From positions 13,517-44,098 of the forward strand of contig DBZX01000007.1 of assembly GCA_002311335.1 (NCBI GenBank): a stretch of DNA of 30,582 nucleotides. The letters run 5' to 3'. The notes below the pieces were generated by a model that saw nothing but the letters and a program-made list of their open reading frames with translations, was not told the origin of the DNA and searched no databases. This DNA comes from a bacterium UBP10_UBA1149. GTDB taxonomy: Bacteria; Desulfobacterota; Binatia; UBA1149. Position 1 is the stretch's first letter. The number at the start of each line of letters is the position of its first letter. A program made the position numbers and the translations under genes. Of the stretch, positions 17,213 through 25,219 are shown in pieces.

Positions 17213-17847
17213 TCGCAAGGCTACGCAACAAGTTCATAGGCGGCCTGCTGGTCATACTGCCGGTGGCCGCGACGCTCTGGGTGTTGCAGGTGCTGTTCTC
17301 CCTGCTCGACGATTTTTCGCAGCCGCTGCTTCGCATCTACTTCGGCAGCGACATACCGGGCGCGGGCGTAATTCTTACCCTGGTCATAGTCATCGTGATC
17401 GGTCACTTCTCGAGCCACCTCGTGGGCGAGGCGTTGGTCCACAGGTTCGAAAAGGTAGTGTTGCGGGTGCCGTTGGTGCGATCGGTGTACGGCACCGTCC
17501 AGCAGGTGGTGCGTGGCTTTTCGAGCGGTGGCGAGTCGAGTAATTTCAAGCGCACCGTCATCGTGCTTGACGAATCCGGGCTCCCACGCAGCCTGGGTTT
17601 TCTCACCAGCGAATTCGTCGTCGATCGTGCAGGGGCAGAACCCGGTGGACCGGACGATTTGCTCGAGTACGCCACGGTGTACGTGCCCACCAACCATCTC
17701 TACCTGGGCGACGTCATGCTGCTGCCGCGGCACCGGGTACTCGATGCCGAGATGAGTCTCGAAGACGGGATTTCTGCTGTGCTCTCCTGCGGCGGCTCGA
17801 TGCCGGCCACCCTGCGCCCGGCCGCGCGTGTAGACACAGCGTCTTGA
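17209..17847 (+). CDS. DUF502 family membrane protein
   Basis: A 212-residue protein starting at a GTG that overlaps the previous stop as GTGA. Two hydrophobic segments (about 10-33 and 49-72) bracket the N-terminal part. The DUF502 signature follows: VPLVRSVYGTVQQVVRGF (about 89-106), FKRTVIVLDESGLPRSLGFLTSE, and the C-terminal YATVYVPTNHLYLGDVMLLP. The family is widespread in bacteria and also in plants, with no settled molecular function. Its position between a lipid flippase-like gene and a sugar kinase suggests an envelope role. The stop overlaps the TTG start of the ROK gene. Confidence 0.9.
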   Translation: MIARLRNKFIGGLLVILPVAATLWVLQVLFSLLDDFSQPLLRIYFGSDIPGAGVILTLVIVIVIGHFSSHLVGEALVHRFEKVVLRVPLVRSVYGTVQQVVRGFSSGGESSNFKRTVIVLDESGLPRSLGFLTSEFVVDRAGAEPGGPDDLLEYATVYVPTNHLYLGDVMLLPRHRVLDAEMSLEDGISAVLSCGGSMPATLRPAARVDTAS

Positions 17848-18809
17848 AGGCCACCGCCAACGTGGGCCTCGACCTGGGCGGGCAGACCATCAAGGCGGTG
17901 CTGGTGTCGCCCTCCGGCGTGCTGCTCGACCAGGCCTCTCTGCCCAGCGGCGGCGACACCGATCTGCGGCAACTGGTCGACATGGTGGCCACGCTGGTTG
18001 GCGGGCTGGAGTCTTCGGCCGGCGAGACCCCCGACAGCAGCGCGGCTCTCGGGCTGGGCGTACCCGGCGTGCTCGACTCTGCCGGCCGCCTGCTTGGCAG
18101 CCCCAACCTTCCGGCCCTGCAGGGCGTAGTACTTGCCGAGCGCCTGGCCGCGGCGTTGGCCCGGCCGGTGCTGGTTGAAAACGACGCCAACTGCGCGGCC
18201 CTGGCCGAGGGTCTTGGCGGCGCTGCGGATGGCGCGCCTGACTACCTGCTGGTGACCCTGGGCACGGGTCTGGGTTCGGGCCTGGTGTTGGACGGTAAGC
18301 TCTACCGCGGACCCTCGGGCCGCGGCTGCGAGCTCGGCCACGCGGTGATCGTGCATGGCGGGCGCCGCTGCGGTTGCTCGGCCAGGGGTTGTCTTGAAGC
18401 CTACGTGTCCGAAACGGCGACGGTGGCCATGGTCGAAGAACTCGACACTGCGCAGCGGTCGAGATTGCTTGCCCGCGCAGAGCAGGAGGGCCGGGGGCTG
18501 GCCCACAGCCTGTTCGAGAATGCCGAGGGCGACGAAGTCGCGGCGCGCCTGGTTGGGCAGATGATAGCCGCGCTGGGAGCCGGCCTGGCGTCGGCGGTCA
18601 ACTCGATGGACCTTCCACTGATCGTACTGGGTGGCGGACTGGCCCCGGTTTTCATGACTCGAGTGGACGATATCAGGCGCGAGATTGCAGCCGCGTTGTT
18701 TGCCCGCGGCATAGACGAGCTGCGCACGGTGGAGGCGGTTCATGGCCGACTGGCGGGTGCCATGGGGGCGGCCCGCCTGGCGGGGCTGGCTGGCGTGGGC
18801 GTCGACTGA
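17844..18809 (+). CDS. ROK family sugar kinase (probable glucokinase)
   Basis: A 321-residue kinase with a TTG start that overlaps the DUF502 stop (TTGA). The N-terminal phosphate-binding loop is GLDLGGQTIKAVLV (about 7-20). The catalytic aspartate lies in VENDANCAALAEG, the second phosphate motif is LGTGLGSGLV, and the zinc-binding ROK signature is GHAVIVHGGRRCGCSARGC (CxCxxxGC). No helix-turn-helix precedes the kinase domain, so it is an enzyme and not a NagC/XylR-type repressor. ROK kinases act on glucose, N-acetylmannosamine, N-acetylglucosamine and others; glucose is the most frequent substrate for this zinc-bearing architecture, but the specificity is inferred. A promoter-like sequence for proS begins 12 bases after the stop. 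Confidence 0.9.
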   Translation: MKATANVGLDLGGQTIKAVLVSPSGVLLDQASLPSGGDTDLRQLVDMVATLVGGLESSAGETPDSSAALGLGVPGVLDSAGRLLGSPNLPALQGVVLAERLAAALARPVLVENDANCAALAEGLGGAADGAPDYLLVTLGTGLGSGLVLDGKLYRGPSGRGCELGHAVIVHGGRRCGCSARGCLEAYVSETATVAMVEELDTAQRSRLLARAEQEGRGLAHSLFENAEGDEVAARLVGQMIAALGAGLASAVNSMDLPLIVLGGGLAPVFMTRVDDIRREIAAALFARGIDELRTVEAVHGRLAGAMGAARLAGLAGVGVD

Positions 18810-18821
18810 ATCCCGGGCCTG

Positions 18822-18850
18822 TTGCCGTCGTGGCTACCCTGTCGTAGAAG
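18822..18850 (+). promoter_or_regulatory. Candidate proS promoter
   Basis: TTGCCG (18822-18827), 17 bases, TAGAAG (18845-18850), then 19 bases to the ATG of proS. It is close to the MFS promoter (TTGCCA-N17-TAGAAA). It would give proS-pyrF their own promoter inside a longer co-oriented run. Confidence 0.35.
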
Positions 18851-18869
18851 TTCGACGCGAGAGTCATCC

Positions 18870-20582
18870 ATGCGTTACACCCGACTGCTTCTCCCTACAG
18901 TAAAGGAAGACCCCTCCGACGCCGAGGTGGTGAGTCACCGACTGATGCTGCGCGCGGGGCTGATCCGCCAGGTAGCCCGCGGCATATACGATATCCTCCC
19001 CCTCGGCCTGAGGACCGTTCGCAAGATAGAAGCTATCGTGAGGGAAGAGCTCGACGCGGTCGGTTGCCAGGAAGTGTCGCTGCCGCTGTTGAGCCCGGCC
19101 GAGTTGTGGCGCGAAAGTGGACGCTGGGATGCCTACGGACCCGAGTTGCTGCGGCTCGTAGACCGCAGCGGCCGCGAGTTCTGTGTCGGCCCTACCCACG
19201 AGGAGGTAATGACCGACCTCGTTCGTGGCAACGTGCGTTCTTACAGGGAGCTGCCGCTCAATCTCTACCAGGTCAACACCAAGTTCAGGGACGAGATCCG
19301 CCCGCGTTTCGGGCTCATGCGCGGAAGAGAGTTCCTGATGAAGGACGGTTACTCGTTTCACGTTGACGAGGAAGACTGTCGCCGCGAGTACCACTTGATG
19401 TACGACACCTACTCGCGAATTTTTACCCGCTGCGGTCTCGACTTCAGGGCGGTGGAGGCCGATACCGGCGCCATAGGAGGGTCGGGATCGCACGAATTCC
19501 AGGTACTGGCCGAGTCCGGTGAAGACCTGATTCTCAGCTGTGACCACTGCGACTACGCGGCCAACGTAGAGAAGGCAGAGCTGGCGGTCGGCGAGCCCGG
19601 CCTCTTTGAATCGTCGGAGCCCACCGAGGTTTCAACGCCGGGAGCGGGAAGCATAGAAGACGTGTCGGCCATGTTGTCGGAGCCAGCCGGGCGTTTCGTG
19701 AAGACGCTGCTGTACGTGGCCGACGACCGCGGAGTGGCAGCACTCGTGAGGGGCGATGACCAGCTGAGCGAGGCAAAGCTCAAGCGGGCGCTGGGCGTGT
19801 CCGAGTTGCGGATGGCCGACGCCGACGAGGTCAAGAAGATGAGCGGCGCGCCGCAGGGTTTCGCCGGCCCGGTAGGGTTGGAGATCGAACTGGTCGTCGA
19901 CCTGCGACTGCGCGGTGCCACGGGCATGATCACCGGGGCCAATCGCGCCGACCTTCACCTGTCGGGCATAGACCAGCAAAGAGACTTTCCGGTGGCCGAG
20001 TTTCACGACCTGCGCGAAGCCGCTGCGGGTGACCCCTGCCCGCGCTGCAACGGCGGCAGCTACCAGGCTTTTCGCGGAATAGAGGTCGGCCAGGTTTTCT
20101 ACCTTGGCAGCAAATATTCCGAGGCCATGGGTGCCACTTACCTCGATACCGATGGCAACGAGTGCGTGATGCAGATGGGCACCTACGGCATCGGTATCAC
20201 GCGCACCATGGCTGCTGCCATTGAGCAGAACCACGACGACGATGGCATAATCTGGCCGCCGGCTATCGCCCCGGTGCAGGTGCTGCTGCTGCCCGTCAAG
20301 TGGAAGGACGACGACACCCGCGCGGCCTCGGAAAAGCTCTACGAGCAACTACTGGCGGCCGGCGTCGAGGTCATTCTCGACGACCGTGACGAGAGGGCGG
20401 GAGTCAAGTTCAACGACGCCGACCTGCTCGGCATACCGTGGCGGGTCACGATCGGACCGCGTGGCGTCAAGCAGGGGACCGTTGAGCTGCGCGAGCGAAG
20501 AAGCGGCGAGAGCAGTGACCTGGCGCTGGACTCGGCCGCCGAACACATAGTGGCTGCGGTCAGCGAGGCGCTCGCGCGGTGA
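18870..20582 (+). CDS. proS: Prolyl-tRNA synthetase, bacterial type
   Basis: A 570-residue class II synthetase, the same size as E. coli ProRS (572). I start at the ATG at 18870, since MRYTRLLLPTVKEDP is the family opening. Class II motif 2 is FRDEIRPRFGLMRGREFLMK (about 139-158) and motif 3 is TYGIGITRTMAAAIEQ. Between them lies the long insertion domain (about 225-400) that edits mischarged Ala-tRNA(Pro), with the recognisable segment RFVKTLLYVAD. The C-terminal anticodon-binding domain contains VILDDRDERAGVKFNDADLLG. The stop overlaps the GTG of pyrF as GTGA, so the two are co-translated. Confidence 0.97.
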   Translation: MRYTRLLLPTVKEDPSDAEVVSHRLMLRAGLIRQVARGIYDILPLGLRTVRKIEAIVREELDAVGCQEVSLPLLSPAELWRESGRWDAYGPELLRLVDRSGREFCVGPTHEEVMTDLVRGNVRSYRELPLNLYQVNTKFRDEIRPRFGLMRGREFLMKDGYSFHVDEEDCRREYHLMYDTYSRIFTRCGLDFRAVEADTGAIGGSGSHEFQVLAESGEDLILSCDHCDYAANVEKAELAVGEPGLFESSEPTEVSTPGAGSIEDVSAMLSEPAGRFVKTLLYVADDRGVAALVRGDDQLSEAKLKRALGVSELRMADADEVKKMSGAPQGFAGPVGLEIELVVDLRLRGATGMITGANRADLHLSGIDQQRDFPVAEFHDLREAAAGDPCPRCNGGSYQAFRGIEVGQVFYLGSKYSEAMGATYLDTDGNECVMQMGTYGIGITRTMAAAIEQNHDDDGIIWPPAIAPVQVLLLPVKWKDDDTRAASEKLYEQLLAAGVEVILDDRDERAGVKFNDADLLGIPWRVTIGPRGVKQGTVELRERRSGESSDLALDSAAEHIVAAVSEALAR

Positions 20583-21325
20583 CGGCCTCGTCCGAGATCT
20601 ACGAGGTCGCCCGCAGGAAACTCATTTTTGCCCTCGACGTAGGCACGATAGCCGAAGCCGACGAGTTGATAACCCTGTTGGGGGACAGCGTTGGCATGTT
20701 CAAGGTCGGTAAGCAGTTGTTCATGAGCAGCGGCCCGCCGGTGATCGAGCACGTGAAGGAGCGGGGTAGCGAAGTTTTTCTCGACCTCAAGTTCCATGAC
20801 ATCCCGCGCACCGTCGCCCGCGCGGCGATGGAGGCCACGAGGCTGGGCGTTTCGATCTTCAACCTGCATGCGTCTGGAAGCGCGGCCATGATGCGTGAGG
20901 CCGTGCGTTCGGTAGACAGGGTTTGCCGTACCGAGAAACTTGAACGTCCGCGTATGCTCGCCGTGACCGTGCTCACCAGTATTGACGCCAGCGACCTGCG
21001 TGCCATAGGTGTTGACGGTGAGCTCGACGACCAGGTTGTTCGACTGGCGCTGCTGGCGCGTGACTCGGGCATGGACGGAGTGGTGGCGTCGCCCCGCGAG
21101 ATAGCCGCTATACGCGAGGCCTGTGGCCGCGACTTCATCGTGCTTACGCCGGGCATACGACCGGCGGGAAGCGACAAGGGTGACCAGAAGCGCACAGCGG
21201 GACCGGCCGACGCCATAAGGCGAGGGGCCGACTACGTCGTGGTCGGGCGGCCCATTCGCGACGCCGGCGATCCGCGCGCGGCCGCCAGGCAGATCGTAGA
21301 AGAAATCGTCGAAGGCTTGAGCTGA
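20579..21325 (+). CDS. pyrF: Orotidine 5'-phosphate decarboxylase
   Basis: A 248-residue TIM-barrel enzyme that makes UMP from OMP, the last step of pyrimidine synthesis. The catalytic DxKxxD block is DLKFHDIP, with D69, K71 and D74. FALDVG near the N-terminus, TPGIRPAGSDKGDQKRT and YVVVGRPI at the C-terminal phosphate site are all conserved, as in the E. coli-type subfamily. It begins at a GTG overlapping the proS stop. Its end is 8 bases from the end of the convergent MoeA-like gene, leaving no room for a normal terminator. Confidence 0.96.
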   Translation: MTASSEIYEVARRKLIFALDVGTIAEADELITLLGDSVGMFKVGKQLFMSSGPPVIEHVKERGSEVFLDLKFHDIPRTVARAAMEATRLGVSIFNLHASGSAAMMREAVRSVDRVCRTEKLERPRMLAVTVLTSIDASDLRAIGVDGELDDQVVRLALLARDSGMDGVVASPREIAAIREACGRDFIVLTPGIRPAGSDKGDQKRTAGPADAIRRGADYVVVGRPIRDAGDPRAAARQIVEEIVEGLS

Positions 21326-21333
21326 GTCGACCG

Positions 21334-22953
21334 TCAGTCGAGCAGCGCCAGCCGGGCGTCGTCCAGCAGTGACTGGTCGGCCAGCGCGCGCGCGATTCGC
21401 TCTGCCACCGGGCCGTGCTCGGCCAACACGAGCAGGAAGGTCTTGTCCTCGAAGCCCAGCTTGAGCAAACGCGCCCCCGTTTCGGTTGCCCGGCTGATAT
21501 CTTCGCCAAGGCTGGCGGCCTGCTCTTCATCGAGCAGAGCAAGGTCGGCCTCACCACGGGCTACGGCGAGCAGGCCATCGGCCGCGCCCAGTCCTAACCA
21601 CGCCGGCGCCGGCGCGTTGTCGTGGTCCTTACCGTCGTGTCCTTGGCCGCGGCACGACAGCTCGGCCAACAGCTCGACCACGGGATGGGGGTCACCGGCC
21701 AGCAGCGGCGTATCGAGCGCCAGATCGAGCGGGCGCAGCATCTCCAGCTCCACCGGCCCGGGCTCGGCGCCCTCGGCGTGGGCGGCTATGCGCAGAATCG
21801 CGTCGGCGCGCAGGAGCGTGGTGATCGAACCCGAAGAGCGCGGCAGCGGTGTCGCCAGCAGGCGTTCGCGGTCACGGCGCAGGCATACCCGCACCAGTTC
21901 TTCGACGCCGAGTCTCGAGGGCGCGGCGCGCAGCAGCTCGGCCGTCACCACGGTGGGCTGGCCTGCCTGCCCGCCCAGGCAGGCGTCTACCAATGGCAAC
22001 AACAGTTCGCGGCACACGGCCCAGGCCGATACCGGGTAGCCGGGAATACCGAGTATGGGGGTGCCGTTGGCCCGGGCGATGATAGCCGGTCGGCCCGGCA
22101 CCAGGTCCACGCCGCGGACGAGCACATCGCCGAGCCCGGCGAGCACGTCGACCGTGTGGTCGCGGCGGCCGGCAGAGCTGCCCGCTATAACGCAGAGCAG
22201 GTCGTGGCTGGCCGCGCCCTCGCCGATGACCCGCGCCAACTCGGCGGGGTCGTCGGCCACGTGGCCGAGGTACACGGGCTTTGCGCCGCGCTCTTGCAGC
22301 ATTGCCGTGAGTACCCGCGAGTTGAACTCGATCACGGCGCCCGGCGCGGCCGCTTGGCCGGGTTGAACCACCTCGTCGCCGGTGGCGAGGATCGCCACCG
22401 TGGGGGGCAAGCGTAATTTCAGCGATTCGACACCGGTCGCGAGCATGGCGCCGATCTCGGCCGCTCCCACGCGGCATCCGCGGCCCAGCAGTTGCACGCC
22501 GGCGCCGACGTCTTCGCCCACCCTGCGCACGTGCTTGCCGACCGTCACCGGCGAGGTGATCTGCCAGCCGCCGTCGACCTGCCTGCTGTGTTCGACCATG
22601 ACCACCGCGTCGGCCCAGTCGGGCATGGCCATGCCGGTGTCCACCGGCGCGCAGGCGCCCGCGGGCGCCGTGTCCCGGGTGCGGCATTCGGGCAGCGTGC
22701 AGGGAGAGGCTTCGCTCGCGGTGATCGTATCGGCGGCGCGAACCGCGATTCCGTCCATTGCGGCAGCCCGGTAGTTGGGATTGGCGTGGCGGCTGTACAC
22801 CGCTTGCGAGCTGGTACGGCCGAGTGCGACCGACGGTTCGATTTCTTCTTCGCCTGTCGCACGCGCAAGCGACAGCAGCAGCTCACGGGCCGCGGCCAGC
22901 GAGAGGCGAGGCGCGTTCACATCGGCATGTGCGTTGTCGGATTTTTTACCCAC
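21334..22953 (-). CDS. MoeA-like molybdopterin protein with C-terminal substrate-binding-like domain
   Basis: A 539-residue protein starting at a GTG 15 bases after the stop of moeA. Residues 1 to about 405 are a MoeA fold: AAAMDGIAVRAAD, ADAVVMVEH, VAILATGDEVVQPG, VIAGSSAGRRDH and ILGIPGYPVSAW. The motif usually reading GGVSVGDYD is GSSAGRRD, and GLPGNPVSA is GIPGYPVSA, so key positions differ from canonical MoeA. The C-terminal 130 residues (about 410-539) contain WLGLGAADGLLAVARGEADLALLD, as in the periplasmic-binding-like domains fused to MoeA in many anaerobes and archaea. Those are usually near 200 residues, so this one looks shortened. It may handle molybdate or tungstate selection for the cofactor; that is inference. 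Confidence 0.88.
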   Translation of the reverse strand: MGKKSDNAHADVNAPRLSLAAARELLLSLARATGEEEIEPSVALGRTSSQAVYSRHANPNYRAAAMDGIAVRAADTITASEASPCTLPECRTRDTAPAGACAPVDTGMAMPDWADAVVMVEHSRQVDGGWQITSPVTVGKHVRRVGEDVGAGVQLLGRGCRVGAAEIGAMLATGVESLKLRLPPTVAILATGDEVVQPGQAAAPGAVIEFNSRVLTAMLQERGAKPVYLGHVADDPAELARVIGEGAASHDLLCVIAGSSAGRRDHTVDVLAGLGDVLVRGVDLVPGRPAIIARANGTPILGIPGYPVSAWAVCRELLLPLVDACLGGQAGQPTVVTAELLRAAPSRLGVEELVRVCLRRDRERLLATPLPRSSGSITTLLRADAILRIAAHAEGAEPGPVELEMLRPLDLALDTPLLAGDPHPVVELLAELSCRGQGHDGKDHDNAPAPAWLGLGAADGLLAVARGEADLALLDEEQAASLGEDISRATETGARLLKLGFEDKTFLLVLAEHGPVAERIARALADQSLLDDARLALLD

Positions 22954-22968
22954 GCCGCTTGTCAGCTC

Positions 22969-24228
22969 TCAGTCGAGAAGCAGGACCTCCACGGTTTCTC
23001 CTGCGGCGACCGAGTCGCGGTGCAGGGCTATGCGAGCGAGTCCGTCGGCGCGGGCGAGCGACGACAGCGACAACGATCGGCCAGGCACGGGCTGCGCGGT
23101 GGGCAGGTCTTCGCCGGCTTCCAGCCGTACGCGCAGCCAGTCTTCGCGGCCGCTGCTGCCCTTTACGTCGGCGCCCAGCCTCGCGCGAATCAGGGGCATG
23201 GTTGCGCGTATTCGATCGAGGGGTTCACCCTCGAGGTGACGCAGCAGCGATGCCCCGAGCAATGCAAAGACGACCACGGCCGCCGCCGGGTTGCCGGGTA
23301 CGCCCACCACGGCGCAATTACCCACGCGGGCGATGATGGTGGGTTTGCCCGGCGCGATGGCCAGGCCGTGCAGCAAGACCTTGCCGCCCAGGTTCTTGAT
23401 GGTGGCCAGCGTCAGGTCACGCGTGCCCTTGGAGCTGCCGCCCGACACGAACACCGCGTCGCATTTTTCTATCGCGAGTGACAGCTCCTTCGTAAAGCGT
23501 TCGGCCTCGTCGGGCACGACCATGCTTACGGCGGGCGTTATGCCGCGCCGGCGCAGCAGCGCGGCCAACGAGTACTGGTTGGCGTTGTAGACCTGCCCGG
23601 GGCCGAGCTCGGTGCCGGGTTCGACGATCTCATCGCCGGTGGCGAGTACGCCCGCCACTGGCAGCCGGAACACGCGCACGCTTTCGTGGCCGGTCCCCGT
23701 CAGCACACCGGTGTCGCTCGCTCTCAAGCGCCGGCCGGGCTGCATGAGCAGGTCGCCACGGCGCATGTCCTCGCCCGTGGGCACGAGGCAGTCACCCACC
23801 TGCACCTGCTTGCGCACGAACACCCGGGCGGCGGTCCCGCTGTCGCCGCCAGTGCCGCCATCGGTATCGGTGTACTCGACCATGACCACCGAATCGGCGC
23901 CCGCGGGCAGCACCCCGCCAGTGGATATGCGCAGCGCGCTGCCAGCCTCGAGCTCGGTGGTGGGGGCGTGTCCGGTTTCGACCTGCCCCGCGAGTTTGAG
24001 TACGGCGGCGTTCTGTTCGCTGGCCCCGGCCGTGTCGGCAGCACGCAGGGCGTAGCCGTCCATGCTCGAGCGGGTCGAGTTGGGTACGTCGGCCGTCGCG
24101 GTCACGGCTTGGGCGAGCACTCGTCCCTCGGCGGTGCGGGCGTCCACCGACTCGATGTCGAGCGCGGTAAAGACCTCCAGAAGCTGCGTCGCTTCTTCGA
24201 GGCGGGCGAGTTCAAGAAAACGAGGCAC
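22969..24228 (-). CDS. moeA: Molybdopterin molybdenumtransferase
   Basis: A 419-residue MoeA that inserts molybdenum (or tungsten) into adenylated molybdopterin in the cytoplasm. Conserved blocks are VPNSTRSSMDGYALRAADTA (about 49-68), LRISTGGVLPAGADSVVMVE, VGDCLVPTGEDMRRGD, AGVLATGDEIVEPG, VFVSGGSSKGTRD and VVGVPGNPAAAVV. The GGSSKGTRD segment replaces the GGVSVGDYD of E. coli MoeA. The protein starts at a GTG that lies 2 bases from the nitrilase stop. It forms a run with the MoeA-like fusion protein downstream; paired MoeA genes are common where two cofactor versions or metals are used. Confidence 0.93.
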   Translation of the reverse strand: MPRFLELARLEEATQLLEVFTALDIESVDARTAEGRVLAQAVTATADVPNSTRSSMDGYALRAADTAGASEQNAAVLKLAGQVETGHAPTTELEAGSALRISTGGVLPAGADSVVMVEYTDTDGGTGGDSGTAARVFVRKQVQVGDCLVPTGEDMRRGDLLMQPGRRLRASDTGVLTGTGHESVRVFRLPVAGVLATGDEIVEPGTELGPGQVYNANQYSLAALLRRRGITPAVSMVVPDEAERFTKELSLAIEKCDAVFVSGGSSKGTRDLTLATIKNLGGKVLLHGLAIAPGKPTIIARVGNCAVVGVPGNPAAAVVVFALLGASLLRHLEGEPLDRIRATMPLIRARLGADVKGSSGREDWLRVRLEAGEDLPTAQPVPGRSLSLSSLARADGLARIALHRDSVAAGETVEVLLLD

Positions 24229-24230
24229 GC

Positions 24231-25094
24231 TTACATTCTCCTGTGGTCGGCACAGGGCAACTCGCGCCTGGCCTTGTTGAGCACCGCAGCGTCGAGCTCG
24301 CAGGTGAGCACCATGTCCTCGTCGTCGCCGGCCTCGGCCAGCACGCGCCCCCAGGGGTCGATGATCATCGAGTGCCCGTAGTCGGCAAAGCCGTAGCCGG
24401 CCTCGCCGTACTGGTTGGGAGCAATGACCCAGGCCTGGTTCTCAACCGCGCGTGCTCGCAACAGCAGTTTCCAGTGGGCCTGGCCGGTGGGGTAAGTGAA
24501 GGCCGAGGGCACGGTCAGTATCTCGGCGCCGCGCGCGGTCAGCTCGCGATACAGTTCTGGAAAACGAAGGTCGTAGCACACCGACAGCCCGAGTACGGCC
24601 GGCCCGGTGGAGGCCACGACCGCGCGGTCGCCGGGCAGCCGGGTGTCGGTTTCACGAAAACTGACGCTGCCGGGCATGTCTACGTCGAAGAGATGCATCT
24701 TGCGATAGAAGGCCAGCAGCTCACCCTCGGGTCCGAAGAGCAGGCTGGTGTTGTAGCAGGCCTCGGGCGGCGCGGCGTTGGCAGGCTGCTTGTTATTGCC
24801 GGTGTTACTGTCGGCGGCTCCAGCGTCGGCCGATTCGAGCAGGGAGCCGGCCACGATGTAGATTTTCAGCTCGGCGGCCAGCTCTGCCACGGCCTCCGAG
24901 CTGGGGCCGGGTATCGTTTCGGCGTTCGCCAGTTCCTCGGCCTGGGGGCCGCGCCAGGAGAATATTTCGGGCAGTACCGCCAGCTGTGCGCCCTCGCGGG
25001 CCGCCTGTCGCAGCAGTTGGCCGGCGCGTTCGAGGTTGCTCGAACGGTCCGGTCCCGATTTCATCTGCACGGCACTTGCCTTGAGCGTCTTCAT
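24231..25094 (-). CDS. Nitrilase superfamily carbon-nitrogen hydrolase
   Basis: A 287-residue amidase starting at the ATG at 25094 (MKTLKASAVQMKSG). The ORF is open to 25187, but the predicted promoter lies inside that stretch and the shorter form matches the family's opening. The catalytic triad is Glu in LPEIFSW, Lys in YRKMHLFDVD, and Cys in LSVCYDLRFPELYR. The match is best to the Nit1/Nit2 branch, which cleaves deaminated glutathione or 2-oxoamides; this assignment is inferred. A low-complexity insert (about 108-125, Ala/Asn-rich) sits before CYNTSLLF. The gene leads the run into moeA and the MoeA-like fusion gene. Confidence 0.9.
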   Translation of the reverse strand: MKTLKASAVQMKSGPDRSSNLERAGQLLRQAAREGAQLAVLPEIFSWRGPQAEELANAETIPGPSSEAVAELAAELKIYIVAGSLLESADAGAADSNTGNNKQPANAAPPEACYNTSLLFGPEGELLAFYRKMHLFDVDMPGSVSFRETDTRLPGDRAVVASTGPAVLGLSVCYDLRFPELYRELTARGAEILTVPSAFTYPTGQAHWKLLLRARAVENQAWVIAPNQYGEAGYGFADYGHSMIIDPWGRVLAEAGDDEDMVLTCELDAAVLNKARRELPCADHRRM

Positions 25095-25107
25095 CTCTGT
25101 TCGCCCG

Positions 25108-25136
25108 ACGCTAACCGGCGCCACGGTGGTGGTCAA
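25108..25136 (-). promoter_or_regulatory. Candidate nitrilase-moeA promoter
   Basis: Read on the minus strand: TTGACC, 17 bases, TAGCGT, then 13 bases to the ATG at 25094. The -35 hexamer lies within the left arm of the 10-base inverted repeat at 25128-25137. Confidence 0.4.
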
Positions 25137-25170
25137 CCTGCTGCCGAGGTGTGTTTGCCTGTTGACCACC
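25128..25170. promoter_or_regulatory. 10-base perfect inverted repeat between divergent genes
   Basis: GGTGGTCAAC (25128-25137) and GTTGACCACC (25161-25170) are exact reverse complements separated by 23 bases. The repeat lies between the divergent nitrilase and PhaR-like genes, over the -35 of the former and in the spacer of the latter. It has the size and placement of a two-site operator; the PhaR-like protein itself is an obvious candidate binder. Confidence 0.5.
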
Positions 25171-25183
25171 GTTTTGCTAGCCA
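25155..25183 (+). promoter_or_regulatory. Candidate promoter of the PhaR-like gene
   Basis: TTGCCT (25155-25160), 17 bases, TAGCCA (25178-25183), then 36 bases to the ATG at 25220. The right arm of the inverted repeat fills the start of the spacer. The -10 is a weak match. Confidence 0.3.
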
Positions 25184-25219
25184 TCATCGGGAAGAGTTGG
25201 CTGTGCCGGGGATAAAATC

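Noticed and set aside
21622..23481. Plus-strand open frames across the MoeA genes
   Set aside because: They are shadows of two well-supported genes and have no domain of their own.
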